Source of the DNA: an uncultured Caulobacterales bacterium
Lineage (GTDB): Bacteria > Pseudomonadota > Alphaproteobacteria > Caulobacterales > Maricaulaceae
Length of the DNA: 7,778 nt
Direction of reading: 5' to 3'
NCBI GenBank assembly: GCA_938007945.1
Contig: CALLME010000189.1
Location: 1-7,778, forward strand
Shown here: positions 1 through 6,800 of the stretch, in pieces
Numbering within the stretch: the first letter of the stretch is position 1
Layout of the letters: the number at the start of each line of letters is the position of its first letter
The notes under the pieces: model-generated
Seen by the model: only the letters and a program-made list of their open reading frames with translations
Database searches by the model: none
What the model was told of the DNA's origin: nothing
Program-made: the position numbers and the translations under genes

Positions 1-1
1 T

Positions 2-103
2 TTCAATTGCGAACAGCACCATCACAACGGCTTTGGATAATAAGCTTTTGACCAAAACCACCCGGCAGAGCGGCTTGTCGCTCGGCCATCTGGGCGCCTG
101 CAT
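2..103 (-). CDS. Possible 5' end of a gene running off the left edge
   Basis: Downstream of the adaptor stop, a minus-strand reading frame opens with ATG at 103 and stays open to the window edge (34 codons, beginning MQAPRWPSDKPL and becoming hydrophobic around KSLLSKAVVMVLFA). It starts 23 bp after the adaptor stop, which would fit the next gene of one operon, but no clear Shine-Dalgarno is visible before it. A competing frame starts at ATG 107 (MNAGAQMAERQ) and stops at 3-5, still within the window. HlyD-type adaptors are often followed by a transporter, a peptidase M50 or a second adaptor gene, but this fragment is too short to assign to any of them. Low confidence that it is the true frame. 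Confidence 0.25.
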   Translation of the reverse strand, partial: MQAPRWPSDKPLCRVVLVKSLLSKAVVMVLFAIE

Positions 104-125
104 TCATAACGCCAACCCCACAGCC

Positions 126-944
126 TTATATCCCCGTAAATTGACGGGCTAGAGTTATTGGCTTACGGGCGAGCCAGAATCCAAGCGGGGCTTTACGGCC
201 ATAAATTTTCGCTACGCCGCGTGAGCCGATACGAGGCACGGTATTGTCTGTGATTTTGGCGTAAGCGGTAAAGGCCATTTGCCCATTGGGTAGGCTCTCG
301 GCGTAATAGCTCGCTTCACCTAACTCAGCTTCGATAGCCGTGAGAGGGTTTGAGTCGAGAAATAACCGAACCCGCGCGCCGCTTTGCAATGTCTCACCTG
401 ATGTGAGGGGGGCATCAATGCGCAGCAACACGCGGGTCGGATCCGCGACCTGCAAGATCGCCTCGCCAGTTGCGACGGGACGCCCGGTCCAGTCTTGCGG
501 ATTTGAAAATAGCGCGACGCCGTTCTTAGGCGCGAGCAGGGTTGTTTTGGCCAAGCGGTCACGCGCGTAAGATTTGCGCGCCGCTGCCAAGCTCTCTTCG
601 GCTTTAGCAACGGCAATATCTCGCTTGGCATCCTCATCGTTAAGGGCAGCGAGCGTGGCTTGGCGACGTTTCGCGCGCGCCACAGTTTCTTCGCCTTGCG
701 CTAAAATATAGTCGTTGCGGTAGCGCGTATCGACAAGGCGTATGAGCGCCGCGTTCTTCTTGACGACGGTATTGGGCGGGACAAGAATTTGGTCAATCAC
801 GCCATCAATTGGGGCCGTTACGATATGGGGATTTGCCGCCACGATTTCGGTTGGCGCGTGTGCGGTCATCGGCACGGGTATGAAGGCGGCGAGGGCGAGC
901 ACAGCAACTGTGGCCCAGACAATCGTGCGTTTACGCGGCGTCAT
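126..944 (-). CDS. HlyD-family membrane-fusion (periplasmic adaptor) protein, probably lacking its native N-terminus
   Basis: As read from ATG 944 this is a 272-residue inner-membrane-anchored adaptor. Residues 1-7 are basic and 8-24 form one membrane helix (VWATVAVLALAAF). A lipoyl/barrel-sandwich half follows at about 33-72 (IVTAPIDGVIDQILVPP), then a charged, Ala-rich helical hairpin at about 80-132 (ETVARAKRRQ, AKAEESLAAARK). The second lipoyl half is at about 135-165 (LLAPKNGVALF) and a beta-barrel domain at about 168-250. This order is that of HlyD/AcrA-type adaptors, which link an inner-membrane partner to an outer-membrane channel across the periplasm. No transporter or TolC is visible here. 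ATG 944 is the only usual start codon in frame, yet coding-like sequence continues upstream in the same frame (ECGGLLFTRDTPFAE, then STVYGTAWQALGAKKR) to a stop at 1128-1130. The true protein was therefore probably longer and the 5' end is frameshifted. The family call is firm; the start and functionality are not. Confidence 0.8.
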   Translation of the reverse strand: MTPRKRTIVWATVAVLALAAFIPVPMTAHAPTEIVAANPHIVTAPIDGVIDQILVPPNTVVKKNAALIRLVDTRYRNDYILAQGEETVARAKRRQATLAALNDEDAKRDIAVAKAEESLAAARKSYARDRLAKTTLLAPKNGVALFSNPQDWTGRPVATGEAILQVADPTRVLLRIDAPLTSGETLQSGARVRLFLDSNPLTAIEAELGEASYYAESLPNGQMAFTAYAKITDNTVPRIGSRGVAKIYGRKAPLGFWLARKPITLARQFTGI

Positions 945-1219
945 CTTGGCGCGTTTCTTCGCGCCGAGCGCCTGCCATGCCGTGCCATAGACCGTGGACA
1001 GACGCGTGATGAGTGCTGTCTCTGACTCGGCAAACGGTGTGTCGCGCGTGAAGAGGAGGCCGCCACATTCTGCATCATGACAAAGTCTCCGAGCGGCGAG
1101 GTCATGATATACTCGAATAGTCGCGCCTCAATTATATCGGCGGCAAGGGTTAGAGCGGTGCCAAGCAGTCCCGTAAAGCCAATAGGTAAATCGAAAAAGT
1201 TTCTTAGCCAAATAAGCAT
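945..1219 (-). pseudogene. Frameshifted 5' segment of the adaptor gene
   Basis: The minus strand has an ORF from ATG 1219 beginning MLIWLRNFFDLPIGF and running through an EARLFEYIMTSPLGDFV stretch. After about residue 50 it becomes Ser/Arg-rich and non-protein-like (SSSRATHRLPSQRQHSS). Over this same stretch, roughly 1127-945, the adaptor's frame carries sensible protein (GGLLFTRDTPFAESE, ALITRLSTVYGTAWQALG). To my recollection this resembles the end of a GAF-like domain found before the membrane helix in some alphaproteobacterial HlyD-like proteins. Joining the first frame to the adaptor frame somewhere between about 1127 and 1040 needs a one-base change and would give a protein of about 363 residues. 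Either the gene carries a real frameshift, the sequence has an error, or the upstream ORF is unrelated. I see no obvious slippery heptamer for programmed frameshifting. Confidence 0.5.
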
Positions 1220-1251
1220 ATTCGTCTCACTTTAATACAACTATTGATAGT

Positions 1252-1257
1252 ATTATA
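1252..1257 (-). promoter_or_regulatory. Possible -10 box for the adaptor transcript
   Basis: On the minus strand this hexamer reads TATAAT, 32 bp upstream of ATG 1219, in AT-rich sequence. No good -35 hexamer is present at 17 bp spacing. The box overlaps a cluster of short inverted half-sites: AACTAT at 1239-1244, ATAGT at 1247-1251 and ATAGTT at 1255-1260. It supports transcription beginning before 1219 rather than before 944, in line with a longer original gene. Weak evidence by itself. Confidence 0.3.
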
Positions 1258-1322
1258 GTTTTAACGAGGTCTTAATATATACACGTTTATGGCGAGCTTA
1301 TCGGCTCAATTTAGCGAATAAA

Positions 1323-1338
1323 GCGTGATTAAACACGC
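1323..1338 (-). terminator. Weak hairpin, possible terminator of the leftward glycosyltransferase unit
   Basis: GCGTG (1323-1327) and CACGC (1334-1338) form a five-pair stem with a six-base loop. On the minus strand the stem is followed by TTTATT. The stem is short and the T-tract imperfect, so it would be a weak intrinsic terminator. Its place, about 50 bp after the possible small ORF and before the TATAAT-like box, is where a terminator would be expected. Confidence 0.25.
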
Positions 1339-1390
1339 AAGAGTAGAGCTGCTTCTATCAGAAGTATAAATTTTTGGAAGAAATTTACAT

Positions 1391-1552
1391 TTACTTCACA
1401 AAAAACATAATAATAACAATTACAGGGAGAGTAAATTGCATTATTAAGGGGGCTGGCAGGATAGCCGCGTGACGCAATAAACTCCAACAGTGCTCCTCAC
1501 TGGCACTGCCTTTTGGCAACTCACGGCGTTGGTCGGGTGACATCTCTGTCAT
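1391..1552 (-). CDS. Possible small ORF of 53 residues, unknown function
   Basis: A reading frame with ATG at 1552 or 1543 (MTEMSPDQRRELPKG) runs to TAA at 1391. The first half is charged and hydrophilic, with a WSLLRHAAILP segment in the middle. The second half is a hydrophobic stretch (LIMQFTLPVIVIIMFF) that could be one C-terminal membrane helix. It lies 29 bp after the two-helix protein on the same strand and could be the third gene of that unit. Against it: there is no clear Shine-Dalgarno before either ATG, the hydrophobic end lies in AT-rich DNA where such stretches arise by chance, and I do not recognise a family. No function is proposed. Confidence 0.3.
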   Translation of the reverse strand: MTEMSPDQRRELPKGSASEEHCWSLLRHAAILPAPLIMQFTLPVIVIIMFFVK

Positions 1553-1581
1553 CTCGATCAGCGTCTTTTTTTGCGCGGTCG

Positions 1582-1791
1582 CTAGCGCCCCGTCTCAAAG
1601 CCGAGCAAATTGACAAGATGGACAACCACCATTGTGCCTGTCGAAACACAGGCGAGAAAGATCAGCATCCACGGCACCATGCGCGGCTTGAGTTTGTCGT
1701 GTTTGGCAAAATGTCTCTGGAAGGATATGGCCCCCAGAGCCACGCAAACGAAAAGCCCCATCAAGGACAATTTGAGGTCAGTTGAATACAT
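1582..1791 (-). CDS. Small two-helix inner-membrane protein, conserved hypothetical type
   Basis: This is a 69-residue protein with two hydrophobic helices, about 8-25 (LSLMGLFVCVALGAISF) and 40-62 (WMLIFLACVSTGTMVVVHL). They are joined by a short basic loop (RHFAKHDKLKPRM), and the protein ends in HLVNLLGFETGR. By the positive-inside rule the basic loop suggests both ends face the periplasm. The C-terminal motif is, to my recollection, shared by small uncharacterised proteins of Caulobacterales-like alphaproteobacteria, which I could not check here. It begins 64 bp after the glycosyltransferase stop on the same strand, so co-transcription is plausible, and it might be an accessory subunit or an unrelated rider. 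The Shine-Dalgarno before ATG 1791 is poor. The gene is probably real; its function is unknown. Confidence 0.65.
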   Translation of the reverse strand: MYSTDLKLSLMGLFVCVALGAISFQRHFAKHDKLKPRMVPWMLIFLACVSTGTMVVVHLVNLLGFETGR

Positions 1792-1855
1792 CCAGCGGAT
1801 TTAAGGTGTAGGGCGCAGATTACAAGGCGGCAAACAAAGTTACTGGCATGATAAC

Positions 1856-3529
1856 CTATTCCGCCGCGTCTTTATGAGGGCTCAGCTTGCGCGCCCTGTC
1901 ATTTACAGGCCGTGAAAGTGGGATATACGGAGTCAAAGCTGTGAGCGGGTTGACTTGAGCGGGCCAAACATGGCTGGCCTTTTCAAGGTATGGCGTGTTA
2001 TCAATGTCGATGTCCGTGGGCTGCATGTGCATAGGTCTTGGTGTTTGCGTTGACGTGAGACCGTGCTCTGTTTTAGCCCAATAAAATGGTCGGCGCACAT
2101 ATTCTATCGCCGCGCGGTAAGTCGGCCAAGCGAGACATAACCAATAAAGCGGCATGAGCGGCAGGGCGAGTAGCAGTTTTGGGCGACCCATACGTATCGC
2201 TCCTGCCGCGCCAATCAAGAGGCCAGACCCATATCCGAGTGCGAGTGACATAAGAACGACTGGCGGCAAGACTATCGTGCCTGTCGTGATAAGTTGGCTC
2301 GCCACCCAAGCTAGCAAAACGAAACATATCGGTGCATGAAGAAATCCTGCAAGGAGGACCGAGCCAAGCGTGAGTTGCAGCGTCAATTGACGTCTTACAC
2401 CTTGCAATCCCCTAGGTTCTAAGGGTGCGTCCATATGTACGCGCCAGCTTTGCATGAAACCTTTCATCCAGCGGGTGCGTTGATGGGTCCAAGGCCCCAA
2501 TTTAGCGACTGCCTCCTCTTGGGTGGGTGGTGTGATATAGCCAATGCCCCAGCCTTTTGCAGAGAGGCGAAAGCTGAGGTCGGCGTCCTCGGTCACGTTA
2601 TAGCTATCCCAGAACATGTCTTTGTAACGCACGCTTTCTAGCGCGCTGCGGCGGATATGGTTACTTGTGCCGCCGAGCGGGAAGGGGAGACCGAGCCGCA
2701 CCATGAGCGGAATCCAAACGTGAAACTGCGCGCTGTATTCCAACCCAAATTGCGCAGCAAGCCAGCTTTCATTCGTGTTAAAATAATCAAGCGGCGCTTG
2801 TAGCGCGCCCCAATTGGGGTTTTGTGTGAAGGCCCTTACGGCTGTTTTAAGCTGCTGTGGGTGAGGGGCGTCTTCTGCATCATAAATTGTAATAATTTCG
2901 CCGCACGCATATTGCATGGCGACATTGAGCGCGTAGGGCTTGGTGCGCGGGCCTGTTATACCGCGCCTCGGTACAACGACGTGCTCAAACGGTGGACGGA
3001 GCGCAGTTGTGACGGCCCGTCTTGTCTGGGGGTCGTCTTCTTCAGTGATAAAGATGATTTGCAGACGCTCGCGCGGATAGTCGAGCCGCGAGAGCGTATT
3101 GAGGAGACCAGCCACCATATGGGCTTCGTCTTTCAGTGGCACGAGCACGGTGTAAAGTGGCCAATCGGCAGGGCCCGTCTGAGAAAACGGATTTGAAGAC
3201 GGGGCAATTTCAAATGTCTTTTTTGTCAGCATGACAGCACAGCATCGCAATAAGGCCTGAACAATTATCAACGCTGTAAACGCCATCATGAGTGTCTGAA
3301 GGGTAGTGTACGGAAATAGGACTAAGGCGGAAACCCCGATGAGAGCTAATCCAAACGCAACCCTACGAAAGCCGTGCGATTTCGAACCTTTTCCAACGGT
3401 ATGTGCGTGAGGAATTTGGTGTTTAGGGTGGCTAGTTTTAACGCGTGCATCATATGTTTGGTGCCGAGAGACGGGGCGCGAACGAATCGTCTTGTTATCC
3501 CCAATTTCAACATCCAACCCCATCAGCAC
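1856..3529 (-). CDS. Membrane-anchored family 2 glycosyltransferase (processive synthase-like)
   Basis: This 557-residue protein probably makes or extends a polysaccharide from nucleotide-sugar on the cytoplasmic face. After a hydrophilic N-terminus of about 55 residues come two membrane helices (about 57-75 and 79-99), then a GT-A domain (about 124-365) and three or four C-terminal hydrophobic segments (about 383-470). Catalytic landmarks are VLVPLKDE (128-135), EEDDP (163-167) and YDAEDAP (216-222, at the metal-binding DxD position). TED (313-315) is the expected catalytic base, and QRTRW (350-354) is the Q-x-x-R-W acceptor-site motif of cellulose/hyaluronan-synthase-like enzymes. There is no PilZ domain. 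The PFYWAKTEHG motif (481-490) follows the last helix. The annotated start is a GTG; an ATG two codons in (3523) is equally likely, and neither has a clear Shine-Dalgarno. The product (glucan, GlcNAc polymer or other) cannot be read from sequence, and no partner such as BcsB or a deacetylase is visible. Confidence 0.88.
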   Translation of the reverse strand: MLMGLDVEIGDNKTIRSRPVSRHQTYDARVKTSHPKHQIPHAHTVGKGSKSHGFRRVAFGLALIGVSALVLFPYTTLQTLMMAFTALIIVQALLRCCAVMLTKKTFEIAPSSNPFSQTGPADWPLYTVLVPLKDEAHMVAGLLNTLSRLDYPRERLQIIFITEEDDPQTRRAVTTALRPPFEHVVVPRRGITGPRTKPYALNVAMQYACGEIITIYDAEDAPHPQQLKTAVRAFTQNPNWGALQAPLDYFNTNESWLAAQFGLEYSAQFHVWIPLMVRLGLPFPLGGTSNHIRRSALESVRYKDMFWDSYNVTEDADLSFRLSAKGWGIGYITPPTQEEAVAKLGPWTHQRTRWMKGFMQSWRVHMDAPLEPRGLQGVRRQLTLQLTLGSVLLAGFLHAPICFVLLAWVASQLITTGTIVLPPVVLMSLALGYGSGLLIGAAGAIRMGRPKLLLALPLMPLYWLCLAWPTYRAAIEYVRRPFYWAKTEHGLTSTQTPRPMHMQPTDIDIDNTPYLEKASHVWPAQVNPLTALTPYIPLSRPVNDRARKLSPHKDAAE

Positions 3530-3637
3530 ATAATGACTTGGCGTATAATTTATTCAACCAACCCAAAATTGTGTAAATCATGAGTTGAGCTGTTTTTTAG
3601 GGCGGGACTCTCAGATTTGCCCCATTTGGGTGCATCT

Positions 3638-3653
3638 GTGACTTATAAGTCAC
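3638..3653. promoter_or_regulatory. Perfect 16-bp palindrome, candidate operator
   Basis: GTGACTTATAAGTCAC equals its own reverse complement over all 16 bases, and the symmetry stops at both flanks. It lies about 110 bp upstream of the glycosyltransferase start and 150 bp upstream of the receptor start, in the region that must hold both promoters. Its form fits a site for a homodimeric helix-turn-helix regulator, and the embedded TTATAA could also be part of a -10 element. Which regulator binds, and which gene it serves, is not known; no regulator gene lies in the window. Confidence 0.45.
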
Positions 3654-3791
3654 GCTTTATTAACAATTGCACAGCTCGCGGGTGAGCGAGGCTTGCTAAA
3701 TGAAAAAACCGTCATTAAAGACCTGTAATGTCGGTCTGGCTATGCCTTAAATTAGCTTCACATACTAATAAGAGTCTCACCAAAAGTTTCT

Positions 3792-3797
3792 GAGGGA
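3792..3797 (+). promoter_or_regulatory. Ribosome binding site of the receptor gene
   Basis: GAGGGA lies four bases before ATG 3802. The match to the Shine-Dalgarno consensus is good though the spacing is short. Together with the signal peptide that begins exactly at this ATG, it fixes the start. Confidence 0.7.
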
Positions 3798-3801
3798 TAT
3801 C

Positions 3802-6800
3802 ATGAACAATCTAGATTTTAAAAAGCTCCTGCTTGGCACGAGTTTACTCGTCGGTTTCACAGCCGCACCCGCTTTCGCGCAAGACGCGCCTGTAGCTGAT
3901 GAAATAGCTCAAGAAGTTATTGAAACACCTGCCGCGCTTGAAGATGACCGCGACGAAGTTGTTGTTACGGGTTCACGTATTAAACGTGATACGTTTAGCT
4001 CACTCGCGCCACTACAAGTTATCGACTTTGATGAAAAACGCGATCTCGGTTTGATTGATCCTGTTACAATTTTGCAAACAACTGAATCAGCAGCGGGTCA
4101 GCAAATTGACTCAACTTTCTCAGGCTTCGTTCTTGATAACGGTCCTGGCTCAGAAACAATCGACCTTCGTGGTCTCGGTGCTAACCGGACACTCGTTCTT
4201 GTCAACGGTCGTCGCATCGCACCTGCTGGTGTTGAAGGTGCGCCGTCGACACCGTCAATCAACTTGATTCCAGGTTCTCTTGTTGACCGTACTGATATCC
4301 TTCTCGAAGGTGCGTCGTCTGTCTATGGTTCAGACGCGGTTGCCGGCGTGGTGAACGTCCTTTTGAGAAAAGACTTTGAAGGTCTTGACATCACTGCGAC
4401 TTATAACCCTGCGCAAGACAGCGGCGGCAAAGACTATAACCTTGCGGGCTCGTGGGGTAAAAACACAGACCGCGGCTTTATTGGTGTTGGCGCAGAATAC
4501 GATTTTCGTGACGCTATTAAGCTCGTAGATCGCGACTATTTGGCGGGCTGTGATCGTCACTACGAAATTGATGAGAATGGCGACATTCGTACATTTGGCC
4601 GAGGCGACGAAATTCGTTTTGCTGAATGGTTTGATGGTTTCCAAGCGTTTCCAGCAAATGAGTGTAAAGCGACAGGTATTGCAGGCCGTATCGTAGAACT
4701 TGGCGGAACATTTGGGTCCATTTATTTCAACGCGGACGGGTCAAACATCGGTATTCCCAACTTTGTTGATCAAACTCTTTCCGGCGTGCCTGTAGATAAT
4801 AACGGTGATGGAATTCAAGACTTTGATTTCGCTCAGTTTGCACTCAACGGCGCTGACCCTAATCAGGATTTGATCCCTGAGCAGAAGCGCTTAAATTTGA
4901 TGGCCTATGGTGAATATACACTTGAAGGTGATGCTAATATAACACCCTTCTTTGAAGTTCTTTATTCACGTGCTGAAACGAGTATCGATAGCGGTACATT
5001 CCAACTTTTCCCAACAGTGGGCGCGGATAATCCATTCAACCCTTGTGGCGTAAATGGAAGTGATTGCGGTTCGAGTGGATTTAACTTTGACGACGCATTC
5101 ATTCAGCGTTGGAATACTTTCCAGCGTGACCGTGACCCGAACCGGGATGGTGATGAACGTGACGCACGTATTTGCGCCACTTTTGCGGGCGGCTTGTTTG
5201 ATAACGCAGCTTGTACACCTTTCTTGTTTGGCTTCGGCGCAAATGACTTCGTCGGACCACAGGACACTATTCCCGTTGTCGGGATTAATGGTGACCGCTC
5301 TAATACAGAGGTGGTTATCGAAAATACACGCCTTGTAGGCGGGTTTCGTGGTGATATTCCATTCCTTAATTTCGGGGAAATCGCAGACTGGACATTTGAA
5401 ACATCTTTGACGCACTCAATATCAAATGGTAGTTCCAACCGTCCAGGCATTCGCGAAGATCGTCTGAATTTTGCTTTGGGGAATGATATAGCATCAGGTA
5501 ACCCAATTCCTGGATTAGCACCCTGTACCGCTGCGCCAGGCGTGACGGTTCGTTCAGATGTCGTGACAGGCTGTGTTCCTGTTAATTTGTTTGCCCCATC
5601 ACTCTTCGCAAATATCGCAGGTGATTTAGGGTCACAGGCAGAAAGAGATTATCTCTTTGATGACCGTAGGTTCGATACACAGTATAAACAAACAGTATGG
5701 TCAGGTTTTGTAGCAGGTACGCTTGCTGAAGTTCCAGCTGGTAAGATTAACGCCGTACTAGGTTTGGAATATCAGTATGACGAAATCGAGTCTAATCCTG
5801 ATGAAGTTGCCAGAGATGGTCTTTTCTTCGGCTTCTTCTCAGATGGTGGAGCGCAAGGTGAGAAATTTGTTCGCTCTGCATATGCTGAGGTAGATATTCC
5901 TTTGGTCGCTGATAAACCACTTTTCCGCCAACTTGAAGTAAACCTGTCAGGCCGTATTCTTGAGGACGAGTTCTACGGCGGCGCCTCAACATACTCATCA
6001 AAAGTTGGTTGGCGTCCGTTTGATAGCCTATTGTTAAAAGCAAGCTATGGTACGTCATTCCGCTCGCCAAACCTGCGTGAAAACTTCTTGCAGCCGCAAA
6101 CAGGCTTCTTGACATTGTTTGACCCTTGCGTTGTGCCAATTGGTGCCACAAGACCAGATTTGAATAATCCAAATGGTCCAAACGTTTATGATCCAACTCT
6201 TGAAACCCGTGATGCTGATACGATTACACGCTGTCAGGCTGAAGGATTGGACCCGTTCACACTAAATATCGGTGGAAATAATACATTCTCGACCGAAGTT
6301 GCGACAACAGGTTCATTAGATCTGGATCCAGAAGAGTCGACATCTTTCACTGCGGGCTTCTCATTTGAACAGCCATTCACGGATGCGTTTGATTTAAGTT
6401 TTGGCGCAACATATTATGATATTGAAGTGACAAATTCTGTGGTTACTCCAGCTGCGCAATTCATTATCAATGATTGTTTTGTCAATCAACGTGACGGACG
6501 AAGCCCTTTCTGTGACCGCATCAGCCGTGACCAAGATCAACTTCTTGATGGCGTTAATCAGGGCTTTATCAACCTCAATGAAGACCAAGTTCGTGGTGTC
6601 GACGTAAATGCACGCTTCGACAAAGAGTTCACAGTTTTTGACCGTAACTTTGATTATCGTGCAAGCTTGCGGGCGAATAACATTCTCGAAGTTCGCAACT
6701 TGTTTGTGGGTGATGATGGTACGCCGACTGAAGATAATAGCGAAGGCGAGTTTGGTTTCCCTGATTGGAGTGGTAGCCTTACACATCGTTTGTCTTATGA

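Larger units (their letters stand above)
1220..1390. other. AT-rich intergenic stretch
   Basis: I see no convincing gene here on either strand. The stretch holds the TATAAT-like box at 1252-1257, the weak hairpin at 1323-1338, and a small inverted repeat at 1352-1364 (CTTCT, three-base loop, AGAAG). It probably separates the glycosyltransferase unit from the adaptor unit, both of which are transcribed leftward. Confidence 0.5.
3530..3801. promoter_or_regulatory. Divergent intergenic region between glycosyltransferase and receptor
   Basis: This 272-bp region must carry the promoter of the leftward glycosyltransferase and that of the rightward receptor. No textbook -35/-10 pair stands out. The plus strand has TATAAT at 3544-3549 without a matching -35. 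A GCTAAAT at 3695-3701 resembles a Caulobacter-type -10 but lacks a spaced -35. Structured elements are the perfect palindrome at 3638-3653, an inverted repeat CTCGC/GCGAG at 3675-3690, and AGACC/GGTCT at 3719-3737. A 16-codon frame at 3700-3750 (MKKPSLKTCNVGLAMP) has a GCGAGG eight bases before its ATG, but nothing else supports it as a leader peptide. Confidence 0.5.

Noticed and set aside
1513..1785. Plus-strand ORF of 90 codons
   Set aside because: It overlaps the two-helix membrane protein on the other strand, which has far better protein character, and its own translation is low-complexity and His/Arg-rich.
2822..3196. Plus-strand ORF of 124 codons
   Set aside because: It lies wholly inside the glycosyltransferase gene on the opposite strand and has no recognisable domain.
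3544..3549. Plus-strand TATAAT as the receptor promoter
   Set aside because: It lies about 250 bp before the receptor start with no matching -35 element, so it is as likely to be chance in AT-rich DNA.
3621..3630. CCCATTTGGG inverted repeat
   Set aside because: Only four-base arms and no further symmetry; too short to call next to the perfect 16-bp palindrome.
3700..3750. 16-codon leader peptide before the receptor
   Set aside because: A GCGAGG lies at a fair distance before the ATG, but the peptide has no run of regulatory codons and no terminator/antiterminator pair follows, so it was noted only as a possibility.
4966..5415. Minus-strand ORF of 149 codons inside the receptor
   Set aside because: It is antisense to the conserved receptor reading frame, has no family resemblance, and is explained by the codon pattern of the receptor.
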